Shown here: piece by piece, positions 1-6,242 of the stretch | Numbering within the stretch: the stretch's first letter is position 1 | Layout of the letters: every line of letters begins with the position of its first letter | Source of the DNA: a virus | Strand: one strand, 5' to 3' | IMG/VR virus record: IMGVR_UViG_3300018025_000008 | Location: 1-44,743 of that record | DNA: 44,743 bases | Program-made: the position numbers and the translations under genes | The notes under the pieces: generated by a model | Told to the model about the DNA's origin: nothing | The model's database searches: none | What the model saw: the letters and a program-made list of their open reading frames with translations, nothing else

Positions 1-414
1 CAGGTAGCCGCCCACTCTGTCGGGCAGCTTGAAATTGTCCGGGACCGAGGTCAGGCCGCGGAGATCCAGGTAGCCGCCCACTCTGTCGGGCAGCTTGAAA
101 TTGTCCGGGACCGAGGTCAGGCCATCCAAGTTTATATTTTTTAATTTGAGGATTTGATCAATGCAAAACTTCAAACACGCCTTTCTGTTTGGATATTTGG
201 CAAGAATGGCCGATTTTAGTACATTGGGATTTTCTCCAGGCGCTGCGCGTACGGAAAGTGAACGGCCTTCATCATCGGAAGTCCACTCCCACTCCCGGTA
301 TTGTTCTGGTTTTAGACCAGAGCCGTTGACCGTGATTTCATGATGCAGTAAGTTGGTGCACAGAATTCGCGGATAATTTTCGATGGTAACAATGCCCGAT
401 AAAAAATTACACAT
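1..414 (-). CDS. Leucine-rich-repeat-like solenoid protein, N-terminal part (runs off window edge)
   Basis: The gene starts at ATG 414, eight bases after AGGAG, which overlaps the stop of the replication gene at 419, so the two are probably translationally coupled. The first ~95 residues are non-repetitive and contain several Trp and Cys. A 22-residue repeat with core LTSVPDNFKLPD then begins and runs off base 1 without a stop. Spacing of Leu, Val and Pro resembles short bacterial/phage leucine-rich repeats that build a solenoid, often for protein binding. The frame is kept across the window ends: the part at 44366-44743 has five more repeats and the C-terminus, giving about 262 residues and seven repeats in all. 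The two repeats here read DRV where the distal five read DSV. Function is unknown. Confidence 0.75.
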   Translation of the reverse strand, partial: MCNFLSGIVTIENYPRILCTNLLHHEITVNGSGLKPEQYREWEWTSDDEGRSLSVRAAPGENPNVLKSAILAKYPNRKACLKFCIDQILKLKNINLDGLTSVPDNFKLPDRVGGYLDLRGLTSVPDNFKLPDRVGGYL

Positions 415-418
415 TGTT

Positions 419-1363
419 TTAACTCCTGATAGGATTGCCCAGCGCGTTGACTATCGGCCTTGCTTGGCGTAAAAGAGCATTGAAATATTCGAACGCCCGC
501 TCGCTCGGGCATTTGTCGTAATACTCCGAGCATATATTGGCCAGCGTGTTCTTCAAGTAACCGGGTGGATTCGTCGAGGAAAACCTTTTTGTCGCCCTAA
601 TCGCCTTGTCGAGCCATTTATCTTCGAAGATCGTCTGAGACAGCAGTACGACTTGCATGATCAATTCGCGCGTTTCCTCGTCTAATGGATTTTGCCGGTG
701 GGGAAATAATTCGTTCGTCACTTCCTGGCAGCGCCGGAGAAACTTCACGCGCGCAGCCTTAGTACTCAAGAATGATTTGTCGACGACGTCGTCAGACAGA
801 CAGACACAAGAAGAGGAAGTTATTTCCTTATGGGGATGCTCTGGGAGAGCAGGGGGATGCTCTGTGGAAGCATGGGGGTGCTCTGGGAGAGCAGGGGGAT
901 GCTCTGTGGAAGCACCCGATCTCTCGTAATGTAATGATGATTCGTGTGATTGATTTATGTGACTGTGTGACTGAATGTGACTTGCCGGACGCGGCCGGAT
1001 AATGTGACTGACACCTATCCAATCGATCTGATAAGCATTCGCTTTTTGGCCGCCGCTCGTGTAGCGATTTTCGGCAATTGTGATCAGTCCGGCGTGCTTT
1101 GCCAGACCTACGGTGCTGCGCGCCTTAGCCGTCGAGCAGCACAAGCCCCAGGGAGCCAGGCTAAGATCCCTATAACTTTTTAAAAGTTCTCCGGATGTGC
1201 CTCCGTGTGTTACGTTGAAAACCCATTGAATGAAAATCGATAATTCCGCATCGCAGCCGATTTTTAAAAGGGCCAATCCAAGCTGGTTTTTCCGCTCGTT
1301 AAAAGATGCCTCGGCCAGGGCAAAGGGCAATTCGTTTTGTTGCGGATTCTTTCCCAAAACCAT
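419..1363 (-). CDS. Replication initiator-like protein with winged helix and internal iterons
   Basis: A 314-residue protein starting at ATG 1363 behind AAAGGA. Residues ~45-120 look like a winged helix: helical segments followed by a GLITIAENRYTSGGQKANAY hairpin, as in replication-initiator and DnaD/lambda-O-type N-terminal domains. A low-complexity His/Ser linker and two copies of a 14-residue Pro/His repeat (ASTEHPPALPEHPH) follow, then a helical C-terminus that in lambda-O-type proteins would contact the helicase loader. The linker DNA holds four palindromic repeats (832-915), as in lambda, where the origin lies inside gene O. The order integrase, small genes, this gene fits an early replication module. 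No residue proves the role; a plain regulator is the alternative. Confidence 0.6.
   Translation of the reverse strand: MVLGKNPQQNELPFALAEASFNERKNQLGLALLKIGCDAELSIFIQWVFNVTHGGTSGELLKSYRDLSLAPWGLCCSTAKARSTVGLAKHAGLITIAENRYTSGGQKANAYQIDWIGVSHIIRPRPASHIQSHSHINQSHESSLHYERSGASTEHPPALPEHPHASTEHPPALPEHPHKEITSSSCVCLSDDVVDKSFLSTKAARVKFLRRCQEVTNELFPHRQNPLDEETRELIMQVVLLSQTIFEDKWLDKAIRATKRFSSTNPPGYLKNTLANICSEYYDKCPSERAFEYFNALLRQARPIVNALGNPIRS
832..915. repeat. Four palindromic iterons inside the initiator-like gene (candidate origin)
   Basis: Four units of alternating 20, 22, 20 and 22 bp begin at 832, 852, 874 and 894. Each has a G-run followed by TGCTCTG...AGCA. The 20-bp units contain the perfect inverted repeat TGCTCT-GGG-AGAGCA; the 22-bp units contain TGCT...AGCA arms. 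The 42-bp period keeps the reading frame open and encodes the 14-residue repeat. Position inside the putative initiator gene parallels lambda-type origins. Origin function is inferred. Confidence 0.55.
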
Positions 1364-1397
1364 CCATGCAGATCCTTTTAAAATGCTCTCTCCATCC

Positions 1398-1598
1398 CTA
1401 ATTCAGGGAAACCGATTCGATGATGTTTTTCTTTTGCGCCCGGGCGCCGGCCAGGAAGCTCTTGCCGATGACTTCATTTTGAATCGCGGGGTCCAGCGAT
1501 TTTTGCATGATCTCCAAACCCTCGTCGGACAGCATATAATCCGCGACCGATTTGACCATCAGGTTTTCCTGCGTCGGCAGGGGAAATTTTAAAGTCAT
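1398..1598 (-). CDS. Small hypothetical protein (66 aa)
   Basis: It starts at ATG 1598 after AAGAGCG and ends 35 bases before the replication gene start at 1363, so both probably share a transcript. The protein is mostly helical by composition (segments such as VKSVADYMLSDEGLEIMQKS), with no Cys, no membrane segment and no recognised motif. Helix content, position upstream of an initiator and small size would fit an early accessory or regulatory protein, but I do not recognise the family. Confidence 0.6.
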   Translation of the reverse strand: MTLKFPLPTQENLMVKSVADYMLSDEGLEIMQKSLDPAIQNEVIGKSFLAGARAQKKNIIESVSLN

Positions 1599-1612
1599 GA
1601 TTCGCTCTTTTC

Positions 1613-1660
1613 GTATAAAAAAATGTGGCCGGTTCGTTCTTCATGAACCGCAGCCGGCCT
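1613..1660 (-). terminator. Rho-independent terminator
   Basis: Read on the minus strand, GGCCGG...CCGGCC (1627-1659) encloses inner arms GGTTC/GAAC around ATGAA, followed after two bases by a run of seven T. It lies after the 98-aa gene (1707-2003) and before the 66-aa gene, so it could terminate or attenuate transcription into the replication genes. Confidence 0.75.
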
Positions 1661-1706
1661 GTGAAGGCCGCGCCGCTCTCCTAATCGCGCGGCCTGTTGC
1701 AAATAA

Positions 1707-2003
1707 TCAAGATTCCTGCGCAGGTGGTGGATCGGCTACTACATCGACCGCAGCCGGCGGATCGGTTAATACATCGACAGGCTCGACCGTCAGCATGCCG
1801 ATGCTGCTGCGGTAAGAGTTTCCGGTATTGTTGTGTCCGTGTCCCTTGACCAATATCCCATTCCCGGCATTATTGCCAGGGTTTGGATCGTCGCAAACTT
1901 CAACGATCGCTTTTTTCACGCCGTCCGGGACCTCATTGCCGGCCTTTTGGACAGCGGCTTTGACGGCTGAACGGGTTCCGACTAAATTTAAACTCCAAGA
2001 CAT
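1707..2003 (-). CDS. Small hypothetical phage protein (98 aa)
   Basis: The start at ATG 2003 has a very strong ribosome site, AAGGAGG followed by TAAAA. The N-terminus (MSWSLNLVGTRSAVKAAVQK) is amphipathic and helical; the middle is Gly/Asn/His-rich (KGHGHNNTGNS) and the tail is acidic and Pro-rich. It is bracketed by two terminator-like hairpins (2016-2061 upstream, 1613-1660 downstream), so its expression may be set separately from the flanking genes. Short Gly/Asn-rich proteins of this form are common in phages, but I cannot give a function. Confidence 0.65.
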   Translation of the reverse strand: MSWSLNLVGTRSAVKAAVQKAGNEVPDGVKKAIVEVCDDPNPGNNAGNGILVKGHGHNNTGNSYRSSIGMLTVEPVDVLTDPPAAVDVVADPPPAQES

Positions 2004-2015
2004 TTTTACCTCCTT

Positions 2016-2061
2016 ATTAAAAGGCCCTCGCGCCCGGCTCCATGCCGGGCGTTATGCGAGG
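2016..2061 (-). terminator. GC-rich hairpin with T-run just downstream of the tRNA
   Basis: An inner stem CGCCCGGC/GCCGGGCG (2031-2038 with 2044-2051) with loop TCCAT is enclosed by CCTCGC/GCGAGG (2026-2031 with 2056-2061). On the minus strand it is followed by CCTTTTAA, only four bases before the AAGGAGG of the next gene. It probably ends the tRNA transcript or attenuates readthrough into the gene starting at 2003. Confidence 0.65.
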
Positions 2062-2079
2062 ACAACGCTCGATACCAAA

Positions 2080-2150
2080 GCGCCGAGGCGGACTCGAACC
2101 ACCTCCTTCCGCCAGGGCCAGCGGACATGCAGCCGTTACAACTTCGGCGC
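2080..2150 (-). tRNA. tRNA-like gene with 8-nt anticodon loop, identity unclear
   Basis: On the minus strand a perfect 7-bp acceptor (GCGCCGA with TCGGCGC) closes a cloverleaf. The T arm is canonical (GGTGG-TTCGAGT-CCGCC with one G-U pair). The anticodon stem is five perfect pairs (TCCGC/GCGGA) and the variable region is four bases (AGGA). The D arm is weak: TTGT-AACGGCT-GCAT, three usable pairs. The anticodon loop, TGGCCCTG, has eight bases instead of seven and lacks the usual U33, so the anticodon cannot be assigned (Gly or Ala readings are possible). No CCA is encoded and the discriminator would be T. It may be a real phage tRNA with an expanded loop, or a decaying one. Confidence 0.6.
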
Positions 2151-2640
2151 GGGCCGCGGCGGCCTCGATTTGCGTAATCTTCTCCATTAACCCGCCGCGG
2201 TTGTTCAGTGCTATCATCAATTCAACAAACCCAGGTCTCCTTTCTTGTAAAAGGTATAATTAAATTTCGCGACCCCGGCCGGCAGCCGGGTAAGATCGCA
2301 CCTGGCGTGGATACAATGGATACAAATGCCTGTCTCTCCAGGCTGTCACGCTCAGTTGTTTCAACGACATTCTCGAGGAACCATCGAAACGGACGGCGTT
2401 CTCCAGCTTCGATTTACCGAAGCCGCGTACCACCTCATGTGGATCCTTAAAATTCAAAAATCCGAGGGCCTGGGAGCTACGCCAGGCGGTGAATGACACC
2501 GGCAGCGAACGGCCGCAGCCGCAGGACTAATCCACGCTCCCCTTCCGGCCCCCGGTTCCATGGCGTAAAAAACGCCCGGGCCATACCTGCGGGGCTCATC
2601 CCCGGCACGGGCGTCCCGGTTCCGTAGCGCGACAAACAAA
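2151..2640. other. Non-coding stretch upstream of the tRNA
   Basis: No convincing gene is visible; the open frames lack plausible composition and start sites. It contains a 9-bp tandem direct repeat TGGATACAA (2308-2325) and an AT-rich patch (minus-strand AATTTAATTATACC near 2255-2270) that could hold a leftward promoter for the tRNA and early genes. Lying just beyond the 3' end of the integrase gene, it could also carry accessory recombination sites. Confidence 0.35.
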
Positions 2641-2650
2641 AGATTACAAA

Positions 2651-2709
2651 TTGTCAATTGCAAATTGCAAATTGCAAATTTTAAAATCCCGAACCCTGAA
2701 CCCTGAACC
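2651..2709. repeat. Short intergenic tandem repeats (ATTGCAA and GAACCCT units)
   Basis: Four near-identical 8-bp units of the form AATTGCAA at 2651-2682 are followed by GAACCCTGAACCCTGAACC at 2691-2709. The second motif is the reverse complement of the repeat at 15174-15225. It sits directly after the integrase stop at 2717. Such short units look like host intergenic repeats rather than phage coding DNA. Confidence 0.7.
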
Positions 2710-2716
2710 TTGACCA

Positions 2717-3778
2717 CTAAAACAAGGTCAGTTGCCTTTCGGACTCGATCACCCGCGGCTGCGGCAAAAGATCCAGATATGGAATCACGATCTCCGGATC
2801 GGTGTAAGAATCCCGGGTCACGTTCACCGAACGGTGCATTGCCACAATCGAGGCTACCATGGGATTTTCTCTGGTAAGCGTGGTAATTGTTGCTCGCCGC
2901 AAGCCATGCGGTCCGAAATGGCGTTCTTTTGGAATAGGCGTTTTCGCCAAAATTTTCCGCCTGCAACTTTGAAACCAACCCTGAGACTTTGGCCAACCGG
3001 CAAAAGGAAACAATCGTTTTTCGCCAGGTCGATGCAGAATTTCGATTGCCTCCCGGGCGAACCGGTTGAGATAACACATTTCGTAAATTTTGTGGCCTTT
3101 CAATATCGACGCTGGAATTGTTATCCAGTCTTTTTTGTTCTGATCGACCATCTCCCATTCCAATTGCATCACGCAATCGATTCTTAATGCCGTGTTGTAA
3201 ATAAAAATTGTGATGGATTTGTGAAATAAGCCTGCGTTTAAACTGTGAAGATTGGACGTGGGTTTTGCAAATCGGCAACTGCTCAGATAGATCCCGATTT
3301 CTTCCAGCGTGGGAATTACTCTCACTGGATTTTGCACCCGGTCCGGCCGTTCCAGATAGGGCACGTCCACGATCAGTTGGGCCGCGGAGCGGTTGCGCCT
3401 GGATTTCGGCCCGGCATAGTCCAGCATTTTTTGGCCGTGCGTGCACAGCTTGCGGACCGTATTGGGCGATAGATAGGGCTTTCCCTGTCCAGGCCGATCC
3501 TGGAGGCGTTGTACAAAATCCCTTACCGTCTCCTGGTCGATCAGGCAGAGCGCCGGATTCGAGGTCAAGAGTTCCCAGAGCTTTATGAACTGGAAATAGA
3601 GCTTTATCGTCCCCGGCCGGCGCCGTCGGAGTTGCAGGTAATTCGGCAGAAAGAAAAATTCCAAAAACTGCCGCATGGACCAATGCACCGTGGGCCGCAA
3701 GTCCGGCGGCTTTTCGTCTTGATGATCCTCGGCCTGGCTGGTATCGACAATAAACGACTCCTGGGATAAAAGGGACAT
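2717..3778 (-). CDS. int: Tyrosine recombinase / integrase
   Basis: A 353-residue site-specific recombinase that would join attP to a host attB. An N-terminal SAM-like core-binding domain spans ~30-100. The catalytic domain shows R199 (NTALR), K227 (SILKGHK), H291 and R294 (PHGLR), H315 (MHRS) and nucleophile Y325 (RDSYTD), a complete tyrosine recombinase set. I chose ATG 3778, ten bases after GGAG; an upstream TTG at 3856 behind GAGGGG would add 26 residues. A tRNA-Met 3'-half sequence at 5173-5245 is the likely attP core, 1.4 kb upstream. The ~150-residue region before R199 is longer than in minimal integrases. A temperate lifestyle follows. Confidence 0.93.
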   Translation of the reverse strand: MSLLSQESFIVDTSQAEDHQDEKPPDLRPTVHWSMRQFLEFFFLPNYLQLRRRRPGTIKLYFQFIKLWELLTSNPALCLIDQETVRDFVQRLQDRPGQGKPYLSPNTVRKLCTHGQKMLDYAGPKSRRNRSAAQLIVDVPYLERPDRVQNPVRVIPTLEEIGIYLSSCRFAKPTSNLHSLNAGLFHKSITIFIYNTALRIDCVMQLEWEMVDQNKKDWITIPASILKGHKIYEMCYLNRFAREAIEILHRPGEKRLFPFAGWPKSQGWFQSCRRKILAKTPIPKERHFGPHGLRRATITTLTRENPMVASIVAMHRSVNVTRDSYTDPEIVIPYLDLLPQPRVIESERQLTLF

Positions 3779-3923
3779 TTTTGAAAAACTCCTCGAAACA
3801 AACGATCCCTCGACTTCGTAGCGGACCCGCCTCTTCGAGCATTTCAGATCCGACAAGAAAAGCCCCTCTCAGGGCAAACATAGGTTGCGGATTTGGAGCA
3901 TCTTGCCGGCAATCACTGTATTT

Positions 3924-3945
3924 AAGCCCATTCCGCGGGCTTTTT
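3924..3945 (+). terminator. Short hairpin with T-run
   Basis: AAGCCC (3924-3929) pairs with GGGCTT (3937-3942) across a 7-base loop, with TTTTT at 3941-3945 on the plus strand. No plus-strand gene precedes it closely, so it might stop antisense transcripts before the integrase gene or act as a hairpin in the minus-strand leader of int. Confidence 0.4.
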
Positions 3946-3955
3946 ATGATGTTTT

Positions 3956-4213
3956 TCATGAATGTATTTTTCGTTTTTTAGTTTTAACGGCGGTCCGCTG
4001 CGGGAAAAATTTGTTGTGCAGGCGCACGGCTTTTAAAATCAGGTCGGCGTCTTCGATGAAAAAGCACTCACCTACTAGATTGCCCTTATTGTCGATCAGG
4101 TCGCAGACCGTTATCGGCGGCGAAGACTGCTCGAGTCGGCGGATGTTCGATTTTTTCCAGGGCCATGTTGTGTGCAAAGACTCCGGGAATGGCTGGGGCA
4201 TGGAAAATCGCAT
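3956..4213 (-). CDS. Small hypothetical protein (85 aa)
   Basis: It starts at ATG 4213 behind GAGGATTGATCC; the stop of the preceding gene (4217) lies inside this ribosome site, suggesting coupled translation. The core (ITVCDLIDNKGNLVGECFFIEDADLILKAVRLHN, residues ~34-67) alternates beta strands and a helix and reads like a small alpha/beta domain. The C-terminus is strongly basic (KTKKRKIHS), which may indicate nucleic-acid binding. It lies just upstream of int. I do not recognise the family. Confidence 0.65.
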   Translation of the reverse strand: MRFSMPQPFPESLHTTWPWKKSNIRRLEQSSPPITVCDLIDNKGNLVGECFFIEDADLILKAVRLHNKFFPQRTAVKTKKRKIHS

Positions 4214-4216
4214 GGA

Positions 4217-4489
4217 TCAATCCTCGCTTTTTTCAAAAGCTTCGATGCAGCGATCAAGCTCGGCAAAATCTCTTTCCCTGGCCGATGCCCAATAACGCTT
4301 AATTTGTTCTTCCAATAATCCGCTCAGGACACGGGCCGATTCCAGTTCCAGATCGAGCCCAAAGATCGTGCCGTGGGAGAGCGTAAATGCCACGCGGATG
4401 CTGCGCTTTTCAAGATCCACGGGCATGACGTGCCGCAGGCGCACGGGGCGGTAGGATTTTGGCGAAAGAACTTCCGTGTTGACGTCCAT
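4217..4489 (-). CDS. Small hypothetical protein (90 aa)
   Basis: The start at ATG 4489 follows TAAGC, directly after the stop of the upstream gene at 4492, with AGAGGA as ribosome site; an in-frame ATG at 4516 is less likely. The protein has a beta-rich N-terminal half (RPVRLRHVMPVDLEKRSI) and a helical C-terminal half (ARVLSGLLEEQIKRYWASARE). It belongs to a run of three overlapping small genes ahead of the integrase. Function unknown. Confidence 0.65.
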   Translation of the reverse strand: MDVNTEVLSPKSYRPVRLRHVMPVDLEKRSIRVAFTLSHGTIFGLDLELESARVLSGLLEEQIKRYWASARERDFAELDRCIEAFEKSED

Positions 4490-4491
4490 GC

Positions 4492-4698
4492 TTAATTTTC
4501 CTCTTGAAAATGACAAGCGAATTCGCCGCTTGTGTCCTTTGGATCGCCGAGCTGCTCGTCGATGGCGGTCAGGGCGTCCAAATAGCCTCGATGGTATTCC
4601 TCATTGCCGACAATATGCTTGGCGAATAAGTATCCCAGCCTGAAGCCGAAGCCGACCAAAGCAATAAGGGCGACGTTGATAATAAAAAAATCATCCAT
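4492..4698 (-). CDS. Small single-pass membrane protein (68 aa)
   Basis: From ATG 4698 the protein begins MDDFFIINVALIALVGFGF, a hydrophobic segment of ~22 residues after three polar residues, followed by a soluble helical tail (EEYHRGYLDALTAIDEQLG). No clear ribosome site precedes 4698; a GTG at 4755 would add 19 Cys-rich residues and seems less likely. First in the three-gene set leading to int, next to the proposed attP. It may be a membrane-acting accessory protein, but no family is recognised. Confidence 0.55.
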   Translation of the reverse strand: MDDFFIINVALIALVGFGFRLGYLFAKHIVGNEEYHRGYLDALTAIDEQLGDPKDTSGEFACHFQEEN

Positions 4699-5172
4699 TG
4701 CAGTATTAGCAGACGCGCAACCAGCAGCGCAAAGGGAGGGGCAGTCCAAGAACACTGCCGGTTGGCGCCGTCTGCCGTTAATGGGACTCGGGTTTGGCCG
4801 GTTGTCCTGAGCTTTTACTTGGTCAGGTCCGGTGGCTTTCGCTCAACCGCGGCCCCCAAGCCCGCAAGACGCGGGTTAAAGAGGTTTGGTAGAGTAAAAG
4901 CTTTTTACAACGATGGGGTCAAATTTACGCGCCCAGAAAAGCGCGTCAATAGGGGTTGGAAAAATTTTTCAAAAAAACGGCCGGACAAGAGAGTTATCGG
5001 GCGTAAAAAGCTTTCGGCCCCCGGCACCACCCGGGTTGCCTTTAGTTTGGCCCCGACGAGCCTCACGGCGCGTCGATTCTCCTGTCCGGCCGATGCCGCT
5101 TGCTCAGTGCAGCGGACTATGAATCCGCTGCACTACCTCCGTTTTTACCGGGAAAAACGAAGCTAGCATTTG
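4699..5172. other. Non-coding, palindrome-rich region beside the putative attP
   Basis: I see no convincing gene here; the one long plus-strand frame (4762-5166) is Arg/Lys-rich with no ribosome site. The stretch contains a 12-bp palindrome GAAAAATTTTTC (4959-4970), two HindIII-like motifs TAAAA(A)GCTTT (near 4891 and 5004), an ACGCGC/GCGCGT pair (near 4928-4946) and the hairpin at 5106-5134. This density fits integrase/IHF-type binding around an attP, but that is inference. Confidence 0.4.
5106..5134. repeat. Perfect 11-bp stem, 7-nt loop hairpin
   Basis: AGTGCAGCGGA (5106-5116) and TCCGCTGCACT (5124-5134) are perfect inverted arms around CTATGAA. The inner part resembles a tRNA-Met anticodon arm (minus strand GCGGA-TTCATAG-TCCGC) and is similar to the arm inside the putative attP 90 bp away, but no T arm or acceptor is present, so it is not a tRNA. 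Confidence 0.7.
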
Positions 5173-5245
5173 TAGCGGCGGAAGGACTCGGACCTTCGAC
5201 ACGCGGATTATGATTCCTCGCCTCACCCACCGGCCGGCTGGCAAA
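5173..5245 (-). other. Putative attP: 3' half of a tRNA-Met(CAT) gene
   Basis: On the minus strand the sequence contains an anticodon arm (GAGGA-ATCATAA-TCCGC, anticodon CAT at 5210-5212, U33 present), a 5-base variable loop, a perfect T arm (GAAGG-TCCGAGT-CCTTC) and a 3' acceptor strand CGCCGCT followed by ACA. The sequence 5' of the anticodon arm cannot form a D arm and acceptor to match (AGCGGCG is absent). This is the pattern of an attP core that restores the 3' end of a host tRNA after integration, and it fits the nearby integrase. Confidence 0.6.
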
Positions 5246-5268
5246 ATTATACTATACGACCATTCAGA

Positions 5269-5286
5269 TTTGTGGTTTTCCACAAA
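5269..5286. promoter_or_regulatory. Inverted repeat upstream of the plus-strand membrane gene
   Basis: TTTGTGG-TTTT-CCACAAA is a perfect 7-bp inverted repeat about 100 bp before ATG 5385. It could be an operator or transcript hairpin. A minus-strand TATAAT at about 5250-5255 lies beside it, but no matching -35 box is clear. Confidence 0.4.
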
Positions 5287-5384
5287 CCATTTTAAGGGGG
5301 GGCGAAATACGCCAAGATTTATTTTCCCGGGATGATTGCTGAGTACGGTTCCGGCATTTAGGATGACGTGGGAAGGTGATAATT

Positions 5385-5744
5385 ATGCACAATGGGAAAC
5401 GACGCGAAGAAGATATTTGGCCTGGAGCGTTCGATCTCATACCTCCTGTTGACGCGACGACTGAAAGCGTCGATGAAATTATCACTCCACCATCCCGCAC
5501 ATCGAAATCCGAGCGAGTTCAGGTCATTGAGTTGACCAGCAAGAAGTGGAAGGCTAAACAGGCAATCGGCTTTGTGGCAAGCGGGCTGTCCTTTTTTGCA
5601 TTCACGATTACCAGTGTACTCGCAGCTTCGTGTGAATCAAGGTTTGGGGGAGTAATTGCCGGTTTGTTACTGGTTTTTTTCTTTGTGCCTGCACTTTGTT
5701 ATTACATTTATGCCCGAATTGGCGCTTGGTGGGAACATGGATGA
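5385..5744 (+). CDS. Plus-strand membrane protein (119 aa), likely moron
   Basis: It starts at ATG 5385, eight bases after AAGG; a GTG at 5376 is an alternative. The first ~55 residues are soluble and acidic. Two hydrophobic segments follow (about 60-82 and 87-108, the second rich in Leu and Phe), ending in IGAWWEHG. It is one of four plus-strand genes in a genome otherwise read leftward and sits right beside the putative attP. Genes placed at att and reversed against the lytic operons are often expressed by the prophage, for example for superinfection exclusion; this role is inferred from position only. Family not recognised. Confidence 0.6.
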   Translation: MHNGKRREEDIWPGAFDLIPPVDATTESVDEIITPPSRTSKSERVQVIELTSKKWKAKQAIGFVASGLSFFAFTITSVLAASCESRFGGVIAGLLLVFFFVPALCYYIYARIGAWWEHG

Positions 5745-5756
5745 ACGCATTTCCAG

Positions 5757-6242
5757 TTAAGCGGGCGGAGTGGGCGGCGCGGGCTGGGCGCAATTTGAAA
5801 TAGCGGCTAAATGCTGGGTGAACTGCGGGCAGGCGACGATGTCCGGGACGCCGGGGGTGATGGTTGACAGACCGATGACGATCTTGGCCATCTTGATGCC
5901 GGCCTGGCTGTTGCAGTCCGGGCAAAAGGTTTTACAGTTCAGGCCGGTAAACGACGGGCAGGAGTCGCAGATCGCCAGGCGGCGGAGGGCTTCGGCCTCG
6001 CCCACCGTCTTTTTAGGATCTTCAGAGGCCTCATCAACGTTCAGGAGTGAATCGATCGTTTTCAGCAGCACCGCCCGGCGTTTGGCCTTTTCCTCGGTGC
6101 GAATGATGGGCGTTTTAGGCGCAGGCCTGGCCGGCGTGCAAGGTTTCTTGGGCAGATTCGGCCCAAAGGGCCGGTTTAGCTTGAACCCGCAAACCGAGCA
6201 TCGTGTTTTAGCGCCGTCGGGCTGCCATTGACAATAAGCCAT
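5757..6242 (-). CDS. Zinc-binding protein (161 aa), paralogue A
   Basis: The protein begins MAYCQWQPDGAKTRCSVCGF, identical in all but one position to the gene at 7728-8237, so the two are duplicates. Cys pairs at the N-terminus (C4, CSVC) and later (CDSCPSFTGLNCKTFCPDC) suggest two zinc sites; the second resembles ribbons of small phage and host proteins of unknown role. The intervening segment is Pro/Lys-rich. I start at ATG 6242 by comparison with the paralogue; ATG 6245 overlaps the stop of the excisionase-like gene (ATGA). Compared with the paralogue it lacks one of two tandem EDPKKTV copies and has a Pro-rich C-terminus. Confidence 0.75.
   Translation of the reverse strand: MAYCQWQPDGAKTRCSVCGFKLNRPFGPNLPKKPCTPARPAPKTPIIRTEEKAKRRAVLLKTIDSLLNVDEASEDPKKTVGEAEALRRLAICDSCPSFTGLNCKTFCPDCNSQAGIKMAKIVIGLSTITPGVPDIVACPQFTQHLAAISNCAQPAPPTPPA

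Noticed and set aside
2017-2220. 67-residue minus-strand frame
   Set aside because: It spans the tRNA cloverleaf and the terminator hairpin; RNA structure explains the sequence better.
2454-3959. 501-residue minus-strand frame overlapping the integrase
   Set aside because: Different frame from the integrase, which has a full catalytic set; composition (Arg, Ser, Gly, Pro) is that of an out-of-frame read.
5106-5134. Second tRNA gene
   Set aside because: Only an anticodon-arm-like hairpin; no T arm with TTC motif and no acceptor stem in the surrounding bases.
4762-5166. 134-residue plus-strand frame
   Set aside because: No ribosome site, extremely basic random-like composition, and it runs through the palindromic att region.
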